A stretch of DNA of 7,747 bases from Oscillospiraceae bacterium (GCA_003508605.1 DNUB01000144.1:10263-18009), one strand, 5' to 3'; shown: positions 1-4,950, counted from the first letter of the stretch. Notes: generated by a model from the letters alone, not told the origin. Program-made: numbers and translations.

Positions 1-34
1 CCTCAGACTGCGGAAAGAGGTTGAATTGATTTTT

Positions 35-505
35 ATGAAAGATATATCTCTATGTATTATGACCAGAGAGCTATGCCACGAATTATATAAAGGCTGGGAG
101 AATGATCCTGCCATTTATACGGATACAGATTTATTTGTGCCTTACCGATATAACGAAAAATCGGTAAACAGATATTTTGACTCCAAACAAGATTCCTCAC
201 GCATACTTTTTGCAATTATGAAAAACGACAAGCCAATAGGAGAGATTCAACTGAAGCAAATCAATTATGACAGCAAGGAATGCACATTAAGTATTCATAT
301 GCAAAATGACGGCGTAAAAGGTCACGGATATGGAACTCGTGCGGAGCGGTTGGTTTTGCAGTATGCCTTTGACGTTTTGGGAATGAAGGTGGTAAATGCC
401 GATACGGTCATAAAGAATACCCGAAGTCAGCATGTTCTTGAAAAAGTAGGATTTCGGTATATGAGAGAAGAGGGTGGATTTAAGTATTATCGGTATGTGC
501 GATAA
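35..505 (+). CDS. GNAT family N-acetyltransferase
   Basis: Predicted cytosolic acetyltransferase that moves an acetyl group from acetyl-CoA to an amine; the substrate cannot be read from the sequence. From ATG 35 the protein has 156 residues, normal for a single GNAT domain. The acetyl-CoA loop is visible as KGHGYGT at residues 95-101 (the family R/Q-x-x-G-x-G/A signature). It is followed by the typical C-terminal NTRSQHVLEKVGF at 128-140, where the N...S...(Y/V)...GF pattern closes the fold. The start is ambiguous. ATG 35 matches the usual N-terminus of relatives, but TTG 26 lies 5 nt after an AAAGAGG Shine-Dalgarno, and the frame is open to the window edge. It lies in the chromosomal flank, 43 bp before tRNA-Leu and outside the mobile element. 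Confidence 0.88.
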   Translation: MKDISLCIMTRELCHELYKGWENDPAIYTDTDLFVPYRYNEKSVNRYFDSKQDSSRILFAIMKNDKPIGEIQLKQINYDSKECTLSIHMQNDGVKGHGYGTRAERLVLQYAFDVLGMKVVNADTVIKNTRSQHVLEKVGFRYMREEGGFKYYRYVR

Positions 506-548
506 ATTACAATTTATAGGGAAGACGAAACAGACGAAAATTTAATAT

Positions 549-633
549 ACGGGTATGGCGGAACTGGCAGACGCGCCGGATTTAGGTTCCGGTGGAGAAA
601 TCCATGCAGGTTCGATTCCTGTTACCCGTACCA
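549..633 (+). tRNA. tRNA-Leu (anticodon UAG)
   Basis: All arms can be folded by eye. The acceptor ACGGGTA (549-555) pairs with TACCCGT (623-629). The anticodon stem CCGGA/TCCGG flanks the loop TTTAGGT with anticodon TAG. The long class II variable arm is TGGA-GAAA-TCCA. The T arm is GCAGG-TTCGATT-CCTGT. The discriminator is A and CCA is encoded (631-633). The long variable arm and the A73 discriminator fit leucine. A GC hairpin starts directly after CCA. Confidence 0.96.
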
Positions 634-682
634 GCCCGCAAGGCGGGCTGCTAATATGCTACCAAAAAACAGGGAGCATATT
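633..682 (+). terminator. Post-tRNA hairpin and rho-independent terminator of tRNA-Leu
   Basis: Directly after the tRNA, GCCCGC-AAG-GCGGGC (634-648) forms a tight triloop hairpin. A second stem, AATATGCT (653-660) with AGCATATT (675-682), is followed by a T-rich run. The first hairpin may mark the 3' processing boundary and the second terminates transcription. Confidence 0.8.
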
Positions 683-908
683 TTTATGTTTACTTTCCAA
701 AAATCTATTTGGTAACAATAACACAGCCCGCAAGGCGGGCGGTTAATACGCTCTCAATCAACAGAGAGCGTATTTTTATATTATCCTTTCAGAAATCTTT
801 TTGATAACGATAGCACAGTCGCAAGGCGACACCTAATATGCTCTTTGTTAATTGAGAGTGTATTAGGGGTCGCCTTGCGACTGTGTTATTGTGACCAAAT
901 AGATTTTT
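633..908 (+). repeat. Three 92-bp-spaced tandem copies of the tRNA terminator module
   Basis: Units begin at 633, 725 and 817, exactly 92 bp apart. Units 1 and 2 align without gaps at roughly 79% identity by eye. Each unit has a GC hairpin with an AAG triloop, an AT-rich terminator stem and an AATCT-containing spacer. Many differences are compensatory: AATATGCT/AGCATATT in unit 1 becomes AATACGCTCTC/GAGAGCGTATT in unit 2 (745-755/764-774). GCCCGC/GCGGGC becomes GTCGC/GCGAC in unit 3. This suggests the hairpins, not the primary sequence, are maintained. Unit 2 ends in TTTTTATA and would itself terminate plus-strand transcripts. Confidence 0.8.
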
Positions 909-910
909 GG
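697..910. repeat. Inverted repeat pair of 29 bp bounding a long palindrome (MITE-like)
   Basis: Bases 697-725 and 882-910 are inverted copies with one mismatch, including a perfect 16-bp CCAAAAATCTATTTGG. Inside, 807-844 and 855-892 form a nearly continuous hairpin of about 38 bp with a 10-nt loop (845-854). No target-site duplication is obvious. It may be a small palindromic mobile element or a terminator module copied in inverse orientation. It contains no coding region. Confidence 0.65.
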
Positions 911-928
911 GGGAACAAGCATAAAAAT

Positions 929-952
929 AAGCTCCCGTGAAAATGGGAGCTT
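929..952 (-). terminator. Rho-independent terminator of the interrupted tRNA-Ala gene
   Basis: AAGCTCCC (929-936) pairs with GGGAGCTT (945-952). Read on the minus strand it is followed by TATTTTTATG, a U-rich tail. It lies downstream of the minus-strand tRNA-Ala 3' end and belongs to the original chromosomal locus. A further triloop hairpin GCAGCG-TCA-CGCTGC (961-975) sits directly after the tRNA CCA, as for tRNA-Leu. Confidence 0.75.
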
Positions 953-975
953 AATTGGGTGCAGCGTCACGCTGC

Positions 976-1020
976 TGGTGGACCTGAAGGGGTTCGAACC
1001 CTCGACCTCTGCGTTGCGAA
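976..1020 (-). other. 3' fragment of tRNA-Ala(CGC): putative attachment site of an integrated element
   Basis: On the minus strand this reads anticodon loop TTCGCAA, stem half CGCAG, variable AGGTC, T arm GAGGG-TTCGAAC-CCCTT, acceptor half CAGGTCC, A73 and CCA. If the crossover left the loop intact, the anticodon is CGC (alanine). The U at position 70 would allow the G3-U70 identity pair of tRNA-Ala. The 5' half (acceptor strand, D arm, anticodon 5' strand) is missing: beyond 1020 the sequence stops matching any tRNA. Tyrosine integrases commonly recombine in tRNA 3' halves, so this is read as the distal att junction. The intact tRNA would lie at the other end of the element. Confidence 0.85.
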
Positions 1021-1416
1021 AGTCAAAACATACGTTTCGCGCTATTTCATAATGTTAATCAAATGCCTTTATAATAAGCTTTTTGCGGCTTAACTGTTTA
1101 ACCCCGTTTACTCTTATTTAGCGTTTTTTCATATCAATAGCGCACTCATGGCGCACTCAAAAAATGTCTGTTATATATAACTTCAACTTTTTTCAACAAT
1201 AAGCCATATATAAGCGCCATTTTACAGATTGTTTATAAATATATACCCGTGTCCAATGTGGTGAATTTTTGCAATTTTCGACACTGGGGACAGGGGGGCC
1301 GTCAGCGCAAAATCTAAGGCACTTATTAGGCGTTTGCCGCTTCGATATTAAAATTATACTGCTTTTTGGTTAAAACGGCATACGGCGAACGTCAGCCCCC
1401 TAATTTTGCATTTTTT
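1021..1416. other. Noncoding end of the integrated element
   Basis: No convincing gene is visible on either strand. The stretch holds the paired GCGCACTCA repeats (1140-1159), one exact TTTGCCGCTTC motif (1333-1343) and a loose inverted repeat of TGTCC (about 1252) against GGACA (about 1287). It also has G-rich (about 1290-1301) and C-rich (about 1396-1400) runs. Position beside the att junction makes it a likely site of integrase/excisionase binding. Confidence 0.5.
1140..1159. repeat. Paired 9-bp direct repeats near att (candidate integrase/Xis arm sites)
   Basis: GCGCACTCA occurs at 1140-1148 and 1151-1159, an 11-bp period that puts both on one DNA face. They lie about 120 bp inside the att junction, the distance typical of arm-type sites of tyrosine recombinases. 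Function is inferred from position and phasing only. Confidence 0.5.
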
Positions 1417-1476
1417 TACAACATAGAAATAACAAAGCCCCCGATCCGAATAAATCAGGGGCTTTGCTATGTTATG
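1417..1476 (-). terminator. Terminator of the toxin-antitoxin-like operon
   Basis: CAAAGCCCC (about 1433-1441) pairs with GGGGCTTTG (about 1458-1467). An outer AACATAG/CTATGTT stem brackets it. Read on the minus strand the hairpin is followed by TTATTTCTATG. It lies just after the end of the minus-strand operon. Confidence 0.75.
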
Positions 1477-1497
1477 AGGATTTGAAGCGGCAAACCG

Positions 1498-1722
1498 TCA
1501 AGCTGCCGAATAGTTCACAACCGCAATTTCAGTCAATGCCTGCTCCAGCTGTTCGGTAATCTGTTCCAGACGTTCAACCACTATTGCGTTATATAATACC
1601 TCACCGCACTGCTTACACTTGTGACAAGGCACGTTTTTAATTACTACAATCGTGTTTTCAAGCTGTTCAAAATATGTGGTGGTTGTTTCGATCATGTCAC
1701 CACCGCAATAGCAACAAGTCAT
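1498..1722 (-). CDS. YgiT-type/MqsA-like zinc-finger protein lacking the HTH domain
   Basis: A 74-residue protein with two Cys pairs, C3/C6 and C36/C39 (plus C4 and C33), separated by a beta-rich segment. This is the zinc-binding N-terminal half of MqsA/YgiT antitoxins. In full-length MqsA an HTH domain follows and binds the operator; here the protein stops after a short helical tail, so it cannot bind DNA by that route. The start codon overlaps the stop of the upstream DUF4258 gene by 4 bp (ATGA), indicating translational coupling. DUF4258 plus a YgiT zinc finger is a recurring pair treated as a type II toxin-antitoxin system. The likely role is to neutralise the DUF4258 partner. An exact TTTGCCGCTTC motif sits 3 bp past the stop. 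Confidence 0.8.
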   Translation of the reverse strand: MTCCYCGGDMIETTTTYFEQLENTIVVIKNVPCHKCKQCGEVLYNAIVVERLEQITEQLEQALTEIAVVNYSAA

Positions 1723-2042
1723 TGTGATACCTTCTTTCTGGTTTTAAAATCATTTTCCCAACGCCCTAAATCGGGATTGTACGCCGTTATAATATAAATC
1801 TTATTATTTCCCATACTGCAAACAAAATGCACTGGTTCACCGTTTACCCGAAAATACAATATCAGGCAGCTTGGATAATACTTATCGTCTGGGTATTGCT
1901 CTATAATCTCGCCGTTTTCAATGCCTGCATATATATCGGTAAGCTTGATTTTTCGTGCTTTTAACTGTAATATGGCGTGTGTAGTGACCTCAATATTTTT
2001 CCTATCGGCCGCTATCGCTTGCAAGTCCTTAATGTCAATCAA
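1719..2042 (-). CDS. DUF4258 family protein, putative toxin
   Basis: A 107-residue protein with DUF4258 landmarks: H22 and R30 in the first helix, GEIIEQYPDD at 44-53, PSCLIL at 57-62, PVH at 70-72 and ITAYNPD at 85-91 followed by W95. The family is found beside YgiT/MqsA zinc-finger antitoxins and resembles MqsR/RelE-type small RNases; ribonuclease activity is inferred, not shown. The start is TTG (2042-2040), 7 nt after AAAGGAG on the minus strand; no better ATG fits. It lies 12 bp after the RHH gene and overlaps the zinc-finger gene by 4 bp, forming a three-gene operon. The rare start could lower expression relative to the antitoxin. Confidence 0.8.
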   Translation of the reverse strand: MIDIKDLQAIAADRKNIEVTTHAILQLKARKIKLTDIYAGIENGEIIEQYPDDKYYPSCLILYFRVNGEPVHFVCSMGNNKIYIITAYNPDLGRWENDFKTRKKVSQ

Positions 2043-2054
2043 ATAATCACTCCT

Positions 2055-2267
2055 TTACATTTCTATTGTTTTCCCCTTATCGTCCCGTTTCATAGTTTCA
2101 TCTATTGCCCGATTTATGAAACTGTTCAATGTTTCGCCTTGCTTTTCGGCGTGTGATTTGATTTCATCTTTACGCCCCTTTGGTTTAACTGTAAGTTCTA
2201 TTCTGTCATAGTTATTACGTACATAATTATGTACGGCTTTTTGTTGAGCCTTGCTTATCGGTGCCAT
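2055..2267 (-). CDS. Arc-like ribbon-helix-helix (RHH) protein
   Basis: A 70-residue protein from ATG 2267. The DNA-contacting beta strand is DRIELTVKP. It is followed by helix A (RKDEIKSHAEKQG) and helix B (TLNSFINRAIDETMKRD), a standard Arc/MetJ fold. RHH proteins bind palindromic operators as dimers and often serve as antitoxins or autoregulators. It is the first gene of the operon, ahead of the DUF4258 and zinc-finger genes, and its promoter contains the palindrome ATATTCACGTAAATAT. An upstream GTG (2285) keeps the frame open, but AAAGGTGGTGAT would then lie inside the gene; it is far better as the Shine-Dalgarno of ATG 2267. The protein probably supplies the DNA binding that the truncated MqsA-like protein lacks. 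Confidence 0.85.
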   Translation of the reverse strand: MAPISKAQQKAVHNYVRNNYDRIELTVKPKGRKDEIKSHAEKQGETLNSFINRAIDETMKRDDKGKTIEM

Positions 2268-2289
2268 AATATCACCACCTTTCACTTTT

Positions 2290-2318
2290 ATTATATCACT
2301 TTTTAATATTCACGTAAA
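2290..2318 (-). promoter_or_regulatory. Sigma-A promoter of the TA-like operon
   Basis: The minus strand shows -10 TATAAT (2295-2290) and a weaker -35 TTTACG (2318-2313), 17 bp apart. The -35 lies within operator copy 1 (2306-2321), so a bound RHH dimer would block RNA polymerase and give autorepression. Confidence 0.7.
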
Positions 2319-2386
2319 TATACAAAATATACATATTCACGTAAATATATTTGTGCATTTTGCCGCTTGATATATTCACGTAAATA
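2306..2386. promoter_or_regulatory. Three copies of a near-palindromic operator ATATTCACGTAAATAT
   Basis: Copies are at 2306-2321, 2333-2348 and 2372-2386 (the last lacks the final T). Each is a 16-bp near-palindrome centred on ACGT with one mismatched pair, as expected for an RHH dimer-of-dimers. Copy 1 overlaps the minus-strand -35; copy 3 fills the spacer of the plus-strand promoter. Both divergent units could therefore be repressed together. Binding by the adjacent RHH protein is inferred from position. Confidence 0.75.
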
Positions 2387-2395
2387 GTGTATAAT
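2367..2395 (+). promoter_or_regulatory. Sigma-A promoter of the small plus-strand gene at 2449
   Basis: TTGATA (2367-2372), a 17-bp spacer and TATAAT (2390-2395). Operator copy 3 occupies the spacer and a TTTGCCGCTT motif abuts the -35. The predicted transcript starts near 2402 and begins with a small hairpin GAGG-GAAA-CCTC (2407-2418, GNRA tetraloop) that could stabilise the 5' end. Confidence 0.8.
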
Positions 2396-2448
2396 AATAA
2401 CTGTCAGAGGGAAACCTCACAAAACAAAACTGAAAGGAGCACCAAACA

Positions 2449-2724
2449 ATGAGTACACATGAATTAACCGTAAAGGTAAGAAAACTTAAGGAGCTTAAAA
2501 CCTTCGTCGAAGAAGTGGCAGCGGAGATAACCGCCATAGAGGACGAACTCAAAGCGGAAATGGCCGCCCAAAACGTGGAAGAAATGACGGTGGATGTGTT
2601 CAAGCTCCGTTACAAGGCAGTCACAAGCAATCGTTTTGACAGTGCAGCGTTTAAGGCAACACACGCTGAATTGTACGCACAGTACACCAAGCCCACCATT
2701 TACCGCCGTTTTTCTGTGGCGTAA
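2449..2724 (+). CDS. Small phage/plasmid-type protein with N-terminal coiled coil, function unknown
   Basis: A 91-residue protein of unknown function. Residues 9-45 are rich in Glu, Lys, Ala and Leu in a heptad-like pattern and should form a helix or coiled coil. The C-terminal half has a basic-aromatic segment (KLRYKAVTSNRFDSAAFK) and ends in YRRFSVA. The overall style recalls small uncharacterised proteins of Firmicutes phages and mobile elements, but no named family was recognised. ATG 2449 follows AAAGGAG (2433-2439) with 9-nt spacing. It is transcribed away from the RHH operon under a promoter containing the same operator, so it may be co-regulated with the TA-like trio. No signal peptide or membrane segment is seen. 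Confidence 0.75.
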   Translation: MSTHELTVKVRKLKELKTFVEEVAAEITAIEDELKAEMAAQNVEEMTVDVFKLRYKAVTSNRFDSAAFKATHAELYAQYTKPTIYRRFSVA

Positions 2725-2733
2725 AAAGCAAAA

Positions 2734-2760
2734 GCCCTTACAGCTGCGAACTGTAAAGGC
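2734..2760. repeat. Stem-loop after the 2449 gene
   Basis: GCCCTTACAG (2734-2743) pairs with CTGTAAAGGC (2751-2760) apart from one mismatch. No T-run follows on the plus strand. On the minus strand it is followed by TTTTGCTTTTT, so it would terminate better in that direction. It may still stabilise the 3' end of the plus-strand mRNA. Confidence 0.5.
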
Positions 2761-2778
2761 CTAAACCAAAAGGCGGTT

Positions 2779-2822
2779 GCGTGATACAACCTCCACGAAT
2801 TAACAAATATATTGTATCACGC
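2779..2822. repeat. Perfect 11-bp inverted repeat GCGTGATACAA/TTGTATCACGC
   Basis: Arms are at 2779-2789 and 2812-2822, separated by 22 bp, upstream of the small gene at 2867. An exact TTTGCCGCTTC motif follows directly (2823-2833). It could be an operator with half-sites about three helical turns apart, or a weak terminator of the upstream gene; no T-run follows. Confidence 0.6.
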
Positions 2823-2866
2823 TTTGCCGCTTCTGTCAATACATAATGAAAGGAAATTTTTTTATA

Positions 2867-3097
2867 ATGATAGATATGAAAGGTCTGCCGTCCGATTTAG
2901 ACGAGGAAACCCTCAAAGCACGAGGATTAGCGGAAATGATGAGAATACTTTATGCCGCTTCCTGCAATGGACGGGCCGCAGGCATAACATTTGAGGACAT
3001 AGCAACAGGCTTGTATCTTTTCTGGGAAATGTTTGACGATCACACTAAACGACTTAATACACTCACACAAACAGCTTACAGTATCAAGGAAATATAA
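2867..3097 (+). CDS. Small hypothetical protein
   Basis: A 76-residue protein with no family recognised. It is acidic in its first part (DLDEETLKA) and contains aromatic and hydrophobic stretches (AGITFEDIATGLYLFWEMFDDH) that look like amphipathic helices rather than membrane spans. ATG 2867 was chosen because AAAGGAA (2849-2855) precedes it; an upstream in-frame ATG (2846) has no ribosome binding site. Another in-frame ATG lies at 2876. It has the same orientation as the 2449 gene and converges on the regulator at 3144, with a shared hairpin terminator between them. A near copy of the TTTGCCGCTTC motif lies inside the gene (2951-2961). Confidence 0.65.
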   Translation: MIDMKGLPSDLDEETLKARGLAEMMRILYAASCNGRAAGITFEDIATGLYLFWEMFDDHTKRLNTLTQTAYSIKEI

Positions 3098-3101
3098 AAT
3101 T

Positions 3102-3137
3102 GAAGCGGCAAAGGAAGCTCCGGCACCTTGCCGCTTC
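3102..3137. terminator. Bidirectional terminator between converging genes, built from two inverted 11-mer motifs
   Basis: GAAGCGGCAA (3102-3111) pairs with TTGCCGCTTC (3128-3137). On the minus strand the hairpin is followed by AATTTTATATTT, a good U-rich tail; on the plus strand by GTTTGTTC. It sits 4 bp after the plus-strand stop and 6 bp after the minus-strand stop. Each arm is a copy of the element-wide repeated motif. Confidence 0.75.
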
Positions 3138-3143
3138 GTTTGT

Positions 3144-3467
3144 TCAGTTCCAGTTTATTCCGTCTGCTCCAAACACCAATACCAAAAGGCGGTCTATGGC
3201 ATATCCTGTTATACGTTCATAGTTTTCTTTTTGTCGTCCTATGTGCAGTGCTTTACAAATCTGATGTACTGAGGGGAGGGTTTCAGTTAAGTACCGCAGT
3301 ATCACCAAATTATGATACTGTTTATCCTCTGTGCTGTATTCGGCTGTACGGCGGCTTATCTCAATAATTTTATCAATAAAAATCCGCTTCGGTGCGTTCT
3401 TCGGTGTGTCTCTGTAATTTTCAAGCATATCTAAAAGCCAATATTTGAGCATTTCATAATGTGTCAT
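3144..3467 (-). CDS. Small RinA/ArpU-like phage transcription regulator (putative)
   Basis: A 107-residue protein. The N-terminal half is helical and basic (ENYRDTPKNAPKRIF). Residues 63-95 (LPSVHQICKALHIGRQKENYERITGYAIDR) look like a helix-turn-helix followed by a long helix, then LLVLVFGADGINW. This arrangement resembles sigma-region-4-like phage regulators of the RinA/ArpU group, but the match is by pattern only. The start codon overlaps the stop of the sigma-factor gene by 4 bp (ATGA), so the two are translationally coupled and may act together. It is the last gene of the minus-strand replication/regulation operon and is followed by a strong terminator. Confidence 0.55.
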   Translation of the reverse strand: MTHYEMLKYWLLDMLENYRDTPKNAPKRIFIDKIIEISRRTAEYSTEDKQYHNLVILRYLTETLPSVHQICKALHIGRQKENYERITGYAIDRLLVLVFGADGINWN

Positions 3468-4381
3468 GTTATCAATAGTTTCCTTTCTGCTCCTGTAAGC
3501 TGTAACCGCTCTATTGCCTCCCTATCTTGTTTTATAAGCCGCTGCGCTCTCTTATAGCTGTTATGAGATGGCATAAATTCGGCAAGCACTGTTCCGTATT
3601 TTCCCATTCTTATAGCTTGAAAGGCTGCAGTTTCCTGGTTATACAGTGTTTGTCGGGAAAGTCCCTGTCCCTCTGCAATTTTGGTCAAGGAAACGCCATG
3701 AAAATAATGCTGGATTATAATCTTATAAGCGTCTGGCGGTATATCCCGCAAAGCTGCAATTAAGGTGTTGTGCAGTTCTTTGAGCCATTCCTGTGATAAT
3801 ACGGCTTCTTCTACATTATCACTTGCTGCTGTTATATCAAGCAGGGAAACACCGTCGCCCTCTTTTTCGTCGCTTATAATTTTATCAATGCTTGTTGTTT
3901 CAAGTTTGCGGAATGCCGCAAGAGTTCCCGTAATCACAGCAGGTGAAAAGCCCATTTTTTCAAGTGCAGTGGCATAGGTGACAGGGTGGTTTGTTTCTGC
4001 TTCCAATTCTAGCTTTTTCTCAATACAATCTCGGAACCTTTTTTTCATATATGCAGGTACACGAACGGTAAATCCGTTGCGCTCATAGTATCGGGTCAAT
4101 TCCCATTTTATCCGCTTTACAGCATAGGTTGAAAATTTAACTCCTGATGTCAGATCATAAGCGTAAGCCGCCGCACGTAAACCAAAGAAAGATTGCTGCC
4201 GCATATCCTCAAATCCGTCATCAAATTCGGAAAGTCCAGTTAATTTATGGATTGTTAACCTAACAAGACCTTTATTTTGCACCCAAAGCTTTTCCAGTAT
4301 ATTTTTTGACTCTGTTGTATCTTCGCCGACAGCTTGTAGGCATTCTATCAATTCCTCATTTGTTTTCGATCCTGCTACCAT
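3464..4381 (-). CDS. RNA polymerase sigma-70 family factor, element-encoded
   Basis: A 305-residue protein. Region 2 (about 31-101) contains NKGLVR, MRQQSFFGLRAAAYAYD and GVKFSTYAVKRIKWELTRY, the helices that bind core polymerase and melt the -10 region. VRVPAYMKKRF (107-116) opens region 3 (about 103-160). Region 4 (about 205-260) has the HTH GVSLTKIAEGQGLSRQTLYNQE that reads the -35. Region 1.1 is absent, as in group 3 (SigF/G/B-like) factors. About 45 basic residues follow region 4 and are unexplained. ATG 4381 follows AGGAGGG. It lies downstream of the replication genes and just ahead of the small regulator. It likely directs host RNA polymerase to element-specific promoters after replication begins; the targets are not known. 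Confidence 0.88.
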   Translation of the reverse strand: MVAGSKTNEELIECLQAVGEDTTESKNILEKLWVQNKGLVRLTIHKLTGLSEFDDGFEDMRQQSFFGLRAAAYAYDLTSGVKFSTYAVKRIKWELTRYYERNGFTVRVPAYMKKRFRDCIEKKLELEAETNHPVTYATALEKMGFSPAVITGTLAAFRKLETTSIDKIISDEKEGDGVSLLDITAASDNVEEAVLSQEWLKELHNTLIAALRDIPPDAYKIIIQHYFHGVSLTKIAEGQGLSRQTLYNQETAAFQAIRMGKYGTVLAEFMPSHNSYKRAQRLIKQDREAIERLQLTGAERKLLIT

Positions 4382-4406
4382 ATGCTGCCCTCCTGCCTAA
4401 TTTAGG

Positions 4407-4715
4407 TTATCCTTGTACAGGCTTACCAAAAACACGGTTATAATTATCTGTGATAATCTCCGCTGCGTGTTCGTCCATAAAGGAACGGGCGGCACTTTCA
4501 CTTAACACTTCAACTGCTGATCCGTCAATTCCCACATTATCAAAGTTGCTTTCCCTTATTGTAAAAAATGCTCCTTTTGGAGACTTGTAAAGAGTTACAC
4601 GTTCAAATATTCCCGTATTGCAGCACAGCGGCGTTGATGTATCGGGGGAATAGCTGTGTCCGCCAAGATAATAAACCCGCTTTTGTGTTTTGTTTTTTCC
4701 CATATAATCACACAT
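4407..4715 (-). CDS. Conserved-looking hypothetical protein
   Basis: A 102-residue protein from ATG 4715; ATG 4703 (98 residues, MGKNK) is an alternative, and neither has a strong Shine-Dalgarno. The N-terminal third reads KRVYYLGGHSYSPDTSTPLC, then alternating hydrophobic residues (RVTLYKSPKGAFFTIRES), suggesting a small beta-sheet fold. An acidic helical stretch follows (SESAARSFMDEHAAEII). No catalytic signature, signal peptide or membrane segment is visible and no family was recognised. It lies between the DnaC-like gene and the sigma factor. The 11-bp repeat array stands directly upstream, so its expression may depend on that region. Confidence 0.65.
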   Translation of the reverse strand: MCDYMGKNKTQKRVYYLGGHSYSPDTSTPLCCNTGIFERVTLYKSPKGAFFTIRESNFDNVGIDGSAVEVLSESAARSFMDEHAAEIITDNYNRVFGKPVQG

Positions 4716-4738
4716 TCTTTCATTTTTTCGCAGTAGTT

Positions 4739-4886
4739 AAAAGTTGCACAAAGGTTGGACAAAGGTTAGACAAAAATTGCTGAAAATGGTTGCTCAAAAG
4801 TTGCTCAAAAGTAGGGCAAAAGTAGGGTAAAAGTAGGGTAAAAGTTAGGTAAAAAGTATACCGAAAGTGTACCAAAAGTATACCGA
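4739..4886. repeat. Array of about 13 tandem 11-bp iteron-like repeats
   Basis: Consecutive units begin with AAAA or AAAG and are mostly exactly 11 bp: AAAAGTTGCAC (4739), AAAGGTTGGAC (4750), AAAGGTTAGAC (4761), AAAAATTGCTG (4772), a 13-bp unit (4783), AAAAGTTGCTC (4796), AAAAGTAGGGC (4807), AAAAGTAGGGT (4818 and 4829), AAAAGTTAGGT (4840). Units of 13, 10 and 12 bp follow, with core GTATACC or GTGTACC. An 11-bp period puts every unit on about the same helix face and phases the A-tracts, which should bend the DNA. The region is noncoding. It lies just downstream of the initiator and loader genes, a common place for a phage or plasmid origin. Confidence 0.85.
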
Positions 4887-4950
4887 AAAATAGCCTTGTT
4901 CAGCTGTCATAGTTTATCATAAAGCCTTTTGAAGCGGCAATTCTTATACA

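Noticed and set aside
502..517. Palindrome ATAAATT-AC-AATTTAT over the acetyltransferase stop codon
   Set aside because: Too AT-rich and short to call a terminator, with no T-run behind it.
555..746. A 63-codon reading frame starting MAELADAPDLGSGG
   Set aside because: It is the translated tRNA-Leu and its terminator, a well-known annotation artefact.
976..1060. A complete tRNA-Ala gene
   Set aside because: No acceptor 5' strand, D arm or anticodon 5' strand exists beyond 1020; only the 3' fragment is present.
2268..2285. GTG start at 2285 for the RHH gene
   Set aside because: The strong Shine-Dalgarno AAAGGTGGTGAT would be inside the gene; it fits ATG 2267.
2376..2664. Minus-strand frames opposite the 2449 gene
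   Set aside because: They are antisense shadows of a gene with a good promoter and ribosome binding site, and their translations are Cys/Ser/Phe-rich without family features.
2765..3193. A repeated 13-mer ACCAAAAGGCGGT (2765-2777 and 3181-3193)
   Set aside because: Two copies of a 13-mer in this length are compatible with chance, and the second is within coding sequence.
4739..4886. CRISPR array, or a coding repeat, in the 11-bp repeats
   Set aside because: Units are contiguous without spacers and far too short for CRISPR. One minus-strand frame is open across most of the array but lacks an ATG and ribosome binding site and gives an unlikely peptide.
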